A DNA stretch of 64,000 bases from Linnemannia hyalina. Its lineage: Eukaryota; Mortierellomycota; Mortierellomycetes; Mortierellales; Mortierellaceae. The notes beneath the pieces are model-generated. The model had not been told where the DNA came from and made no database searches. It saw nothing but the letters and a program-made list of their open reading frames with translations. Location of the stretch: NCBI GenBank assembly GCA_019671135.1, contig JAHRHY010000008.1:1054001-1118000 (forward strand), in the 5' to 3' direction. Below, piece after piece: positions 28,301-39,803 of this stretch (position 1 is the stretch's first letter; every line of letters starts with the position of its first letter). The position numbers and the translations under genes are program-made.

Positions 28301-31300
28301 CAACTCCAGTGATGCCAAGGCAGCTCAAACATCGAACGCCAGCACTCTTGATATCGAAACCCAGCCCGACACCGACATGCTTGAGCGACTCTTCCATTCA
28401 TGCCAAGGGAAAGATATTCTTGCCAAAGTCAACCTTGACGGAGGCTCAGGTAAGAAATTGTTCGCATGGATACCCACAATCTACATGGTATCGTTTGAAA
28501 GATGTCCCAACTAATAGCTACAAACTCCATATATTTTGAATGTAGATCTGATTGCGACAGACCAAGTCAACACATTCCAGCACTCTAGGCATCTGCTAAT
28601 GTACTGGTCCCTCTGGGAGGCAGCGCGATACTGTGTATTGTCAAGACTTCGGACACCATATGGTGGCCCGCAACAAACACTTGACGCGTTGGAAAAGCAA
28701 TTGAACGCACTTCTTCAGTCGGAGGACAAAGAAGCTACAGGGCTACAAAGGTACCCTCCCACTAGTTCATTATCGGACATATACACTGTTGCTATTTATT
28801 ACTGCGAAATGAAACAACTAACAGGAAGGACCTTCTTCCTAATGCTCATTGTAGGTTGACTCGCCTGAGAGATTTTTTGACGCTATTGGACCGACTTGAG
28901 CTGCAATTTCAGAACGCGTACCATGGAACTGCGCTCGGTGTCATTCCGCTGACACCGAAGCCCAGCATCGTATTTGTCAGGTCGAACAAATCCTTGTGGG
29001 AAGATTGGTTCGTTCGGGTTCGAAGTCGCATTGTGGAAGGCGCCAAAGTGACGGGCGAGTACGAGACCGTCATCCGTAATGGATACATGGTAAAAAATGA
29101 CTTGCCGAGATTCGGCTTCGACGATCTATGTCTAGGCTTGAGCAGACGCCCAAGATCTCTTACTAACCATGATCCGCGTTCCAGCTTTTGGCAGATCACT
29201 TTAGCACTTTGTGTCGTGGCGCTGTCATTGACATCTTGCCTTGGCTAGACGACTTTGAAAGCGTCTTGGTAGATCTCGGTAAGGCAACACTAGGCATCAC
29301 ATTTCGCTCGAAACTTCTTCGAAGGTATCACTAACACCCGATCGTTGGGGTACTTGTAAATCATAGTGGAGGCACTGATGGTAACCAATGGGTCCGATGC
29401 TATCTCAGGTCTTTACGTGTGGTGCAGGCGAGCCATCAAGGACATGACGAGGCAATCATCCTCAAGCAGGTCAAAACACTCGCGATCTGAGCGCTCAACC
29501 CAATGTAAGAAGCCTTCGCGCTTAAACACGGACTTTGCTTGACGTGTCACGACATTCAAAGGACGTCTTTTAATAGATTGCGACATCCATTTATTTAGAT
29601 CCAAGATACAAGAATTCTTGTTTGAAGGAAGGACAGGCGCTCGCATTATCGCAGATATCGCTTGACTGGATCAATACGGCTGTCTTGCAGTCTCAGGTAC
29701 AACATCCTCTTCCACTTGAACTGACTGGAATGGACGAAGACAGAAACATGTGCATTTTCTTACCAGGCTCTTTTGGTCTCTTGCTACCAACAATAGAGCC
29801 GCTACGAACCGTCAACAAAAGATGCCATCGCAATCGTCAAAGGATACTCCGATGTGGAATTAGCAGAGGACGTCGGGCCGCCAGCAGAGTTCTTGTGCCA
29901 GGAAATTACGAACAGTCTGAGCGATCTCTACAGTTATCAGCAGCTTCAGACATTCCTGGACTCTATTCCTATGGACGCATATGCGGACAGGACTCTGCCT
30001 TGGAGTGATACGTCCATGATGCAAGCATTGAACGGTTTTTGCGCAGACGAGGCGTCCCACGCGTGGAAGCATTTGGAAGACTATTACGACCAGGAGAATC
30101 TCGAACAGCTAGCACCTGATGTGTTCACGGCGGACCGAACAGGGCTGGCTGGACGTATCTATCTCTTTGCGGCGAAAGCTTACCTTCAGTCGGATGTTCA
30201 AGTCGAGGACCTGGATCGAATTCGACAAATGTCTCTACGCATCGTACAGCCGCCGGCTGAGTTCCTTCTCAGCAACGGAGTGAATCACGCCAACGGAGCA
30301 TTGCTGGACACCTTGATGCTCAACACCCCTGCGCCCGCCACCCTCAAAGCCCTTCGAGAATTCACTGAACATGTCGCTCAGGTTCCTGAGGAGATGAGGA
30401 TGCACATGTTTAACAAGGACCTGCGTTTCTGGGCTCGATTGGACGCGGTTGTCAATCTCGCCAAGCGTCATGCTTCCTGCAAAAATACGGCGGTCATCAA
30501 ACAATCAAACGAGTTCAAGTTCCTTCTCTCGAAAGTTGCCCGTCGGTCCGAATGTCATGATTTTGCCAGCAGCATCCCCCGAACTTGGGAAGGCCCACTG
30601 TCTCCGGAGATCCTGCTTGAGGAAGCCAAGGCAGCTATGGCGAAGCACGACTACACAACTGCTCTGAGTACGTCTGGTCGGATCCTTAACAAGGTCAAGA
30701 ACTCTCTTGGCACACACAAGGACGACGACCAAGCGTTGGCTGTGCTTCAAGGCAAGATCTACTTGAAAATGGCCAAGTGGTCACGATCAACCAAACCACA
30801 ACTTTCAGAGGGCAATGTTGAGGCGTTCGAAGACATTCTGGACCTGGAGCACGGTACACAACAGTCTCCACAGGCAAGGATAGAAACCATCACGGCCACT
30901 TGTTTTCAGAAGGCGATCGAGATCGGGCCAAGCTACAGGAAGTCTTGGTTTGCTTTGGGTACGCATCACTACAAGCAAGGGTGGGGCATCTTGGACGAGC
31001 TCGGATCATTCCGCTTCCATCACCCTATTGCCATTGCTTCCAACGATACGTTGAAGGATATCCTGGGAAGAGCAGGAGTGAGCAACCTCGAGGAGCAATC
31101 CAAGGTAAAAACATGCGCGTTCTCATCGAGTTGAGATGCTCGTGTTCTATTTGATATATATGAAGCTGATCCTATTTAATTTACCTGCTTCCTGCTGGAT
31201 TAGAGTATCTTTGGTGTTTTTGTCAAGCATTGTGCTTCAGGCCAGCCATTCGATGAATCGACGGCATACGACAGTATCAGGACGCATGTCATGAAGATTG

Positions 31301-34034
31301 AGCAGGTGGCAGCCTCAGAGGAAGTTGTGGCCGAGATTATTGGGTCATTTCAGACGTTGCTGCAGAGGATCCTCGAGTCTTATCGTCTGGCTATCCATGG
31401 TTACTTTCGCTTCCTCCAGTTTGCTGCGTTGGAGTTTGAATGCAGTCAGCCCAAGGCCAAGGTAATGAATGACCTAATCTCGAAGAAAGTTTCTTTTTCT
31501 TTTAGTCACAGAGAGCACACGACATTGTTGCTGACATAATCGATGTTTTTCTTTGGAACGCATAGACAACCTCTGGAGAGGAAGTGGAGAACGAGGTCTC
31601 ACAGTCTGCTGTGTCAGACGAGATTACTGCGACGCTGCGCCTGCTCCGACTTTTAGCCAAGCATGGAGGTCAGCTTTACGATGTTTTCCATGAGAACCTG
31701 GTTGACATCAACGTCAGTCCGTGGACCAATATTATCCCGCAACTCTTTGCCCGGCTTGACCACCCAGAGAAGCCCGTCCAGTCATTGATCGCAGATCTTC
31801 TATGCAAGATCGGTTTGCAGTTTCCGCAGCTGATCGTCTTTCACTGTGTTGTCGGTGCCAACTCTGCACACAACAGCGCATGTCAGAGGCGACTTCTCCG
31901 ATTTATCGGAGAGTTCTTGACAAAGTCGCACCCGGAGCTCGTTTCTCAAGTTGAGCATTTGATCCGCGAGCTGGAAAGGATAACAGTCTTGTGGGAGGAG
32001 ATGTGGTACAAGAAGATCATGTCGAGCATCTCTGAGCTGAAGAACACGTTGCAGGAGCTTATGGAGCAATATCAGGGACTGGACGCCATCTCTGGTTTGG
32101 GTTTGGAAGACAAGCATGCTGTTATGCTGGACAACTATCAGCAATCCGTGTTGCCTCTACTGGTGCCATTGGAAAGTCTCCAAGAGGCGCACAGCGTGCC
32201 CGAGTCCAACCATGAGCGGTGGTTCGTTTCGACCTTCAAGGGCAGGATTCAATCCACTCTGCTTGCACTTCGCTCACCAAAGTCTTGGGATAACCTCTTT
32301 GAAGGACTGAATTTGTTGAAAGAGGTAAGCAGCGTGGGCTTCTTTCGAGGCAGGTTTTATTCATCCATGTACTCGACCTGAAGGATGGAGATATTGACTC
32401 GTAATGATTCATACAACGCGTCATAGATCTGCATGGACATTGGAAAGGAGATTTCTGGGACCCGTATTTTGAAGCTATCCGATCTTAGTCCTGGGCTTTC
32501 CGCCATCCAGTCTTCTCAAATTGCCATCCCCAGCCCAGACCAAGGAACAGGGGTAACCATCCAGTCATTCGATCAGCAAGTGGTCGTTATTCCTACCAAG
32601 ACCAAGCCAAAGAAATTGACATTGTTGGGTTCGGATGGCAAGCGCTATACATATCTCTTCAAGGGCTTGGAGGATCTCCACCTGGACGAAAGAGTCATGC
32701 AGCTCTTGCGGATTTCGAACGGGATGCTTCAGCGGGACAAGGAATCCAGCACACGGCACCTCAACGCTCGGCACTACGCGGTTGTGCCTCTGAGTGATAA
32801 CTCGGGCATGATTCAGTGGGTCGAGAGTACGGTGTCGATCTTTGCAATCATTGCTAAATGGCAACATCGTGAGCAGATGTGTGCTCGGTGGATGAACGAC
32901 GACAGCTCGACGGCACCGCTCCAGGCCCCTCCTCGTGCCACAGAACTCTACAATGAGAAGGCCATGTTGGCGCTCAAGAAGGCTGGTCTCCCCTCCAACC
33001 ACCCTCGGCGGAACTGGCCAAAGTCGATCCTGCTGGACCTGTACCATGAGATGGCTAGCGAGACGCCTGCAGATCTTTTGGAGCGAGAGATTTGGGCCTC
33101 GAGTCCCACGCCGGCGGAATGGTGGAAAAAGTCGGTTCGGTTTGCGAGGTCGACGGCGGTGATGTCGATGATCGGCTACGTGATTGGGTTGGGCGACCGT
33201 CATCTGGACAATATCCTGATTGATATCACGACCGGTGATCTGGTGCACATCGACTATAATGTCTGCTTTGAGAAGGGCAAGCGTCTGAGGATACCGGAGA
33301 TTGTGCCGTTCCGTTTGAGTCGAAACATGCTTACGAGTCTGGGCGTGACGGGCGTGGAAGGCAACTTTAGGATTGGATGTGAGCAGACGATGAAGGTGAT
33401 GCGGAAGAATAAGGAGATTTTGGTGACATTGCTGGAGGCGTTTGTGTACGATCCGCTGGTTGATTGGCAAATCGACGCCACGACTGGGCAAGGTGGAGGT
33501 GCTCAAGGTGGAGCGGGAGCTGGAGTCGGTAATGGTGCAGGAAATATTGTTGGAGGAGGAGGAGGAGGAGGAGCAGACGTGAATGGTGGTGGAGGTGATC
33601 AAGACAGCGAAGGCCAATTGTCATCTCGATCGCTTGGCCTTGTCCGTCGTCTGTCAGAGGAGAGTTTTTGCTCGGTCAGCAGCATGAGCATCAAGTCGAC
33701 GGCGACAACGGATTCATTGTCGAAGAGGTGGACGTCCTCTGGTTGGGAGCCAGCAGATTTGAGTTCGTCGAGTCTGTTCAATGGACAAGGACAGAAACTT
33801 CACCAGCAGGACCAATATCAACAACAACAGCAGCAGCAGCAGCAGCCACCGTTGCATCAACGAAACGCGTATGCGGTCAACATCCTCCGACGGGTCCGAC
33901 ACAAGCTAGAGGGGCGTGACTTTGAGGCGGTCAAGAAGTGCAAGGTGACGGAGCAGGTTGACAGGGTGATCCAGGAGGCGACCAATGTTGAGAACCTGGC
34001 GAATATGTACGAAGGCTGGACGCCGTGGTTGTGA
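25309..34034 (+). CDS. SMG1: SMG1, PI3K-related kinase of nonsense-mediated mRNA decay
   Basis: SMG1 phosphorylates UPF1 once a terminating ribosome is judged premature. The gene has about 20 exons and encodes roughly 2,300 aa. It starts at ATG 25309 (exon 25309-25407 joins 25466 in phase). The N-terminal half is alpha-helical repeat, with DIVDLLVGWFVDKN matching the SMG1 N-terminus. A FAT region lies around 29850-32300. The kinase has PTKTKPKKLTLLGSDGK, YLFKGLEDLHLDERVMQLL, RHYAVVPLSDNSGMIQWV, the catalytic loop GLGDRHLDN (33186-33212) and HIDYN (33246-33260), with VTGVEGNFR and LLEAFVYDPLVDW after it. These blocks fit SMG1 better than TOR or ATM. The FATC tail ends EATNVENLANMYEGWTPWL. Between kinase and FATC there is only a Gly-rich and poly-Gln spacer (about 33480-33850), where animal SMG1 has a large insertion. 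It is head-to-head with UPF2. AATAAA at 34075-34080 follows the stop. Confidence 0.95.
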
Positions 34035-35015
34035 TTTTTTTTTTCTTCAGCATCAAAGCAAAAAAATAAAAAGAGAAAGAGAAGAGAAGAGAGATTGAGA
34101 AAAGGAAATGTTTGCAGACTCGGACTCTGGGCCCACAAGATGGTTTATTGTGTTCACTATCATGCATGTCGGCAATTGGTGATATGAAAGTAGGGGTTGC
34201 AAAACAGATTAGTGGATGTGGCCACTCGCCGATGACCCCCAACGGTCAAGCTGACGCAAGCGAAGCGACAACTCCAAGGAGAATCCCCAACCTCCTTAGT
34301 CACTTTAGCTCGCTGGTCGCGTGATAGAAGGATAGGACTAGACAGTCAAGACAAGAATTCATATCGGATGTGACAGTTCATAAATGATGAATGATGAATG
34401 ACTTTTTAGCACGATGTTTTAGGTTGCAGACGTGGGTAACTCCACTTGTGTCGGTAGAAGAAGTACAGTACAGTCAACAATGAAAAGGTAGGTACAGTAA
34501 TAAGGTACTAAGAATAGCATTGAACTCAGCCACAGTGCTCAGCCAGAACAGAGTCAGGAGACAAGAAAAGGGAGAGGAAGAACAAGGAACATGATGACAT
34601 GACAAAGGGTGCGGGTTGCTGTGGCTTGATAAGGTTTCCTATTAACAGTGCGCTGATGCGGTCATGCCCAAGGAAAGAAGGCAAGGAAAGGGCAAGGAAT
34701 TCCACACTAAGGAGAAATAAACATTAAACAAGAGGACACTTGCTTGCCAAGAGAGGAGGGGAAAAGGTATGGAAGAAGTGAGCGAGGGAACAGGTCGTAT
34801 GATGACGGACAGATTATTCATCGCTTTACTTTTGTTCTCGGTGATTCCTCGGTTCCCATTCTTCACTTTCTCCTTCTTTATTCTTTCTGTCTGCTCTCCT
34901 TCCATTTTCTTCTCACACTCCCCGCTCTACTTTTGCATAACAACACTCACACCTTCCTACAACCACTGTACATACTACAACCAACACAAACAGGACTCAG
35001 GACAGACACATAAAC
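34035..35015. other. Intergenic region between SMG1 and the Pil1-like gene
   Basis: This contains the SMG1 3' UTR and the promoter and leader of the next gene. The last 200 bp before ATG 35016 are CT- and ACA-rich, as in other leaders of this window. A short GATGAAT duplication lies near 34385. No gene is supported. Confidence 0.55.
34075..34080 (+). terminator. Poly(A) signal AATAAA of SMG1
   Basis: AATAAA lies 40 bp after the SMG1 stop, in an A-rich context. Confidence 0.55.
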
Positions 35016-37457
35016 ATGTCCCATTTAATCGACCCGTGTCTGCGCGCTACCAAGATAGCACATGGAATCAGACGTGGCATCGACGGGTTATCTCCTCTGA
35101 GTGGCCTGGTTCCAGAACTCAGAATCCTCATCCAGGAACAGAAAAACGTCCTTACCTCCCTCAAGCGCACCGCCTTTGAAAAAGAAGAAGGTACAAACAT
35201 AATACCCAACTGCACTTGTACTCGTGCATCATTCATCGAGCATGCCTGAACCAATATCTCATTCTCTCTCTCTCTCCCTCTCTGTCTCTCTCTCTCTTTT
35301 TCTCTTGATCTGCTGTCTCGCATAGCTGCGAAGCACCTCTCTATTTATGCCAAGACGGAAGGTCCAGATCTGGCAGACACCCTCTCAAAGCTGAGTCTCC
35401 TAATCCGAAAGGCCGCCGACCTTGAACGAGCCTATGCCGATAGCCTTGGTCAGAGCAGGGAACTGTTCAAGGAAATCCGGGTCGCAGAGGATAACAACTA
35501 CTCCATCCGGAAACGTAAACTGGACCTGGAGCATCGATTAGGGTCCTCAGGGGTATCATCATCAGCAATATCGACAACGACTGTCAACTCGGGAGCCTCG
35601 ACAGCATCCTTCAAGAAATCAGGAACGACGCCACCTGGACCGGAGCTCCACCCAGAGATGAAGCTGTTGAGAAAGGAAACTATGACGGCTGAGAATGACC
35701 TGGAAGACCTCAAGCGGAAAAAAATCAAGATGGCTACAGCCCAACAGCTGGACGCATTGGAAAAGTTGGGCAAGGAGATGATTGTGATTGCGTACTATGG
35801 ACGGGAAATCATGGACCAGGTCGACGATACCCCTACCGAGGCTGGACAGTATGCAGAGGATCGGTATGGACATTACGATGGTAAGCAACCGAGCAAGTCA
35901 CCCTCAGAAAACACGGAAACAATAGAATAACATTGGGGAGTGGGACAGAAGAAAGTACTGGCTGTTCTTTTTTACCCTTCCGGACGGATAATATTCCCTC
36001 TCTGTGTTTGTTTGTGTTACTGTTGTTCCCTTTACCTCTTTTTTTTTTGCATGAAATGAGACCTTGTCTGGCTAACTGTGGAATGCTTTTATTCTTTTGC
36101 TACTTTAGGTGCCGCCAAGTCGGCATACTCACTCAAGGCCTGTCTCGACACTCTCAAGGACTGGCCCACGAATGCCCCGATTGTTCAGATGCTCGAGGTC
36201 GACATGGGCAACTTCCCCAAGGACACCAAGGGAGCCATGGATGCGATGATGCACGACTTGGCTATCAAGACAGGATCGGACTGGTATAACCTTCAGCAGC
36301 CATCGCCTACTACATCAACGGCCTCCTCCATGCGACCCAGTCATCATACCCGCAGCAGTTCAGCTTCATCGACAGCGAGTTCCATTAGGTCTGCGAGTAA
36401 TAGTATATCGTCTGGAATGACAACAGTGACCTATGTCGATGGCGTGCCGATGGTTCACGAGATCCCCCCTACACCCGAGCATGAGAATGGACCTATTGTT
36501 CTAGATTCTGCCTCGACGGCGAGTACGGCAACAACGGCAGCTCCTTCTGCGCAGGAGCCTATCCCCGAGACAGCTGCTATTGCGACGGAGCCAATAGTAC
36601 CAGCAACTACGACAGGATCGACACCAGGCGCGACGACACCTACGACCGCGCCTGCTACGCCCATCGTCACTGCTGCCAACACTGCCTCCTTCCCTAGTCC
36701 TAAACCAACCTCGACTGCTCCCGTAGAACAAAGCCCCTTTATCCCTCAGTCGACCTACATGCCTTCGACAACTTATCAACCCGGTCATGACAATGCCAAC
36801 AGTCAAGGTGCTGGTACTCCTCCTATGAGACCTCGTCCCGTTTCGGCAGACAGATATCCCGGCCATCCCAGTCCTGGTCCTGGCGGATTCCACGCACCTC
36901 ACCCCTTGATGATGCAACACCAACAACAGTATCCTCCAGGCCCCTCTCCTGCCTCTCAGGTGCCCATGTCGATGCCCATCCCTGTGCATAACTCCATGCC
37001 TCTGCCGATGCAAATGCCCGTCCCTCATATCCCCGGCTCCTCCGACCCGCAATACCCATATTCTAACGAGTATGGCGGTCCAGGCGGCAACAAGCGGCAC
37101 TCCAACCCCATCTCAGTCTCCTTCCCTGTTCGGCAGTCATCTCCTTACGCCAATGTCGATTCCCATCTCCCCGTAACACCGTCTTCTGCCACGTCGCCTT
37201 CACAAACACCCTCACCAAGACCAAACCAAGGTCCTCGCGGCCCACAGGCTATCCTGCCACCTACAGAACCGGGGTTCCGGATCCCTGTTGGTGTGGATAT
37301 CGATGAGGATGGAGAGGTCTATAGTTCTTCTGCACCTGGTGACGGCGGGGGACGGAGACATCCGCAGGCAATTGTATATGATGGTCCACCTCCTGACTAT
37401 GCGGAGGCTGCTATGAACCCGCCGGCTGAGAAGTTTGAAGAGAAGAAGCGTCGTTAA
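35016..37457 (+). CDS. Pil1/Lsp1-like eisosome BAR-domain protein with a PPxY-containing tail
   Basis: The reading is join(35016-35190, 35326-35880, 36109-37457), in phase, 692 aa. Pil1-type proteins build eisosomes, the membrane furrows under the fungal plasma membrane. The N-terminal 260 residues follow the family order: LVPELRILIQEQKNVLTSLK, LADTLSKLSLLIRKAADLE, an alanine- and lysine-rich helical stretch, then VIAYYGREIMDQVDDTP, which parallels the conserved Pil1 motif around GYGKALLELVDDTP. After the BAR region comes a tail of about 400 residues rich in Pro, Ser, Thr and Ala, with Pro/Met/Gln repeats. It ends with PPPDY (residues 670-674, a PPxY motif that could bind WW domains of Rsp5-type ubiquitin ligases) and a basic end, EKKRR. 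The long tail is unusual against yeast Pil1 (about 340 aa). AATAAA lies at 37510-37515. Confidence 0.8.
35262..35307. repeat. (TC)n tract in intron 1 of the Pil1-like gene
   Basis: A CT dinucleotide-rich tract forms the polypyrimidine stretch ahead of the acceptor at 35324-35325. Confidence 0.8.
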
Positions 37458-37534
37458 ACGCGCGATTGTGCTAATTGAACTGATTAGTGGTAACCACATG
37501 TACTTTGATAATAAAAAAGTGAACAAAGAAATAA

Positions 37535-37538
<4 letters not shown>

Positions 37539-37579
<41 letters not shown>
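37539..37579. repeat. (CA)20 microsatellite
   Basis: An uninterrupted CA dinucleotide run of 41 bp begins 24 bp after the AATAAA of the Pil1-like gene. It is likely polymorphic between isolates. Confidence 0.95.
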
Positions 37580-37582
<3 letters not shown>

Positions 37583-38333
37583 TTGGTTGGGAGGTTGGTG
37601 ATATAAACATGTGAGGTGGTCTTGACAAAAAGTGAGCAATGGATGTTTGATACGAAAAAGAAAAGTAGGACCCCCCGACAAAAAGACACGAAATGTAAAC
37701 GCGAGCTATGTAGATACGAAACGATTAAGGCGAAAAAGAAAGAGAGAGGATGCAGTGAGCAGCATGACTTTTTGATGAGCAAAATCCTTTGAAAAATCTG
37801 GGTGCTACGTTTTTTTTGTGTCATGTGCCAATCCTTGGGCAGACAAAACAGACTGGAATGCAAGAGTGGAACTAGAGGAGCGAAGGGGGGGGGGGTCAGT
37901 CAGAAAAGAAGGTTTTCTGAGTGATGAGTATGACTCCGCCCACACCTTAGAAAAGGGTTATATCGACTTTTTTTTTTTTTTGCAGGTTGCCGTTCCGACC
38001 CTCCCATCTCAAAAGACACCACTAAACACCTGTCCAGGAGAGCACGTTTATATATTTTTTTTCCATGGACATTTTCATCAATCAAGGGCCACAAGGCAAA
38101 AACTAAAGAGAGGTGGTTTTTTTTTTAGACGATCCAAATCGCAATGACAGAAAAGGACTTGACAAGAAAGATCCAAAGTGTTGAGATCTCTTTGCCCGCG
38201 CGTGCCTTCCCTTCTTTTTTCTGTTTTTATTTTTTGCTAAGCTATGTTACATTGCCGCGAGGAGCGCGATAGATGGGGGAACTGATAGAATGGACAAGAA
38301 ACTAATGCTAGTGTGGTAAGGGATGCAGCAATT

Positions 38334-38436
38334 AAAAAAAAAGGGAAAGAAAAAAAAAGCAAAAAGCAAAAGAAAAAAGAAAAAAGAAAAAAGAAAAAAG
38401 AAAAAAGAAAAAAAGAAAAGAAAAGAAAAAAAAAAA
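38334..38436. repeat. A-rich tract with repeated AAAAAAG units
   Basis: About 100 bp consist almost only of A with single G spacers. They begin 27 bp after the kinase stop, so the kinase mRNA would carry a long U-rich 3' UTR (UUUUUUC units). Confidence 0.9.
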
Positions 38437-38462
38437 GATGATGGTAATTTACAGGCCAATGC

Positions 38463-39803
38463 TTATCTGACCATCAATAGGTCAGAAAGCTTGGTGAAGC
38501 CGGCCATCGAGAACGAATCCGCAGAGGAAGGAGCAGAAGCAGACTCGTCAAAGTCAACGGGCCGAGAGAAGTCCATCTCTTCCTCATCAGCCATATCCGA
38601 CCATGACCGGCCAGAAGAGGCGAGCGACCAGTTGTGCTGCATCTGCTTCGATCCAAAGTCGTCCTCCATATGGAAGATCGAATCAGTGTCGGAACCATTG
38701 TGACGAGGGTAGGATCCATCAAGGGACATGGACGCGGACTCGGCCAAGGAAGACTGGGAGGTCGAGGTCGAGGTGCTGGCGGAGAGATCGGACGAGGAGC
38801 GGCTCTCGCCGCAATCCTCCATACCAACCTCCTGGGGGACAATGGAGTCGATGCGGTGGAGGAGCTCAAGGGCCTCAAAGATATCGGCACGCTGATCGGG
38901 ATCGACACAGAGGACGCGGTGCAAGAAGTGAAGGGCATTGGCTGACAATTCGGGAAACATGCCATCGAGGACGGTTGCATCCTGGGCGTAGGCGGCAAAG
39001 GTAGCATCGGCCTCAGGATGGGACAACTTCCAGGGGTTGCGACCAAAGCGCAAGTTCAAGAAAATGATACCCAACGACCAGACATCAGACTTGGCGGGCA
39101 AGTAGGGGCGACGAGGGTAGTGTGCAGACTGCTGCTCGGGAGCCATGTAGAAGGAGGAACCGCAACCGTAATCGGTCGAAATGCGATCCTTGGTGGCGAG
39201 ACCAAAGTCGGCCAACTTGAGCGAACCATCGCCGGCGACGAGGACGTTCTCGGGCTTGAGGTCACGGTGGAAGACTTGGTGGCGGTGAGAGTGAGCCAAG
39301 GCGGAGATGATTTGGTGCATGGCATCGAGAACAGACTTGTCGGAGTGGACGTTGAGATGGCGGCCACCAGTGGTGTTGGGGGCGGCGGCAAAGCCCAAGC
39401 CAGAGTCGGAGGCGGCGGCGTGCTGGGAGGTGATGGCGTCGTAGAGGTCACCGCCGGAGCAGTACTCCATAACGAGGTAGAGCGAGTCCTTGGTCTCAAT
39501 GACGGAGGACATGTCGACAATGTTGGGGTGCTGGCCGTTGTTGGCGGAGGAGAGGGAGAGGTGGATGTCGATCTCCTGGCGCTGGATCAACAACTGGGAG
39601 GGGGAGAGGCCCTGCTTAGAGAGGGACTTGATGGCCTTGTACTCGGAGGGGGAAGAGGAAGAGACGGTCTTGGCGAGGTAGATGGAACCGTAGGTGCCGT
39701 AGCCGAGGACATCCATGATCTGGTAGGCGGTGTTCTTGGGGGCGTCCTGAAGGACGGACCCGACCAGGGACCAGGCGTCGGTAGATACGTATTCAGCGGA
39801 CAT
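38463..39803 (-). CDS. Ran1/Sks1/Ksp1-like serine/threonine protein kinase
   Basis: This is a single-exon gene of 446 aa. All kinase landmarks are present: glycine loop GYGTYG (34-39), ATP-binding Lys in KAIK (Lys59), HRDLKPEN (Asp181), DFG (Asp199) and the activation segment GCGSSFYMAPEQ (213-224). The GCGSxFYxxPE form is typical of the fungal Ran1/Pat1, Sks1/Vhs1 and Ksp1 group, which acts in nutrient signalling, meiosis control and TOR-linked pathways. An insertion of about 30 residues (Ala/Gly/Ser-rich) sits after the hinge. The C-terminal 110 residues are Ser- and Asp/Glu-rich and probably disordered. The start ATG at 39803 is the only one ahead of the glycine loop in frame. It faces a long gene-free upstream region rich in CT on its own strand. 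The exact subfamily is not resolved. Confidence 0.9.
   Translation of the reverse strand: MSAEYVSTDAWSLVGSVLQDAPKNTAYQIMDVLGYGTYGSIYLAKTVSSSSPSEYKAIKSLSKQGLSPSQLLIQRQEIDIHLSLSSANNGQHPNIVDMSSVIETKDSLYLVMEYCSGGDLYDAITSQHAAASDSGLGFAAAPNTTGGRHLNVHSDKSVLDAMHQIISALAHSHRHQVFHRDLKPENVLVAGDGSLKLADFGLATKDRISTDYGCGSSFYMAPEQQSAHYPRRPYLPAKSDVWSLGIIFLNLRFGRNPWKLSHPEADATFAAYAQDATVLDGMFPELSANALHFLHRVLCVDPDQRADIFEALELLHRIDSIVPQEVGMEDCGESRSSSDLSASTSTSTSQSSLAESASMSLDGSYPRHNGSDTDSIFHMEDDFGSKQMQHNWSLASSGRSWSDMADEEEMDFSRPVDFDESASAPSSADSFSMAGFTKLSDLLMVR

Larger units (their letters stand above)
37458..38462. other. Convergent 3' region, Pil1-like gene and kinase
   Basis: The two genes end facing each other across about 1 kb. 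The stretch holds the Pil1-like poly(A) signal (37510-37515), the (CA)20 tract, G10 near 37887, several poly-T runs and an A/G-rich block next to the kinase stop. No coding gene is supported. Confidence 0.6.

Noticed and set aside
32565..33617. Open frame of 350 codons antisense to the SMG1 kinase domain
   Set aside because: It mirrors a strongly conserved coding exon, is rich in His/Arg and has no recognisable motif.
36501..37100. Arg/Gly-rich open frame antisense to the Pil1-like tail
   Set aside because: It is a by-product of the Pro/Thr/Ala-rich codons on the plus strand.
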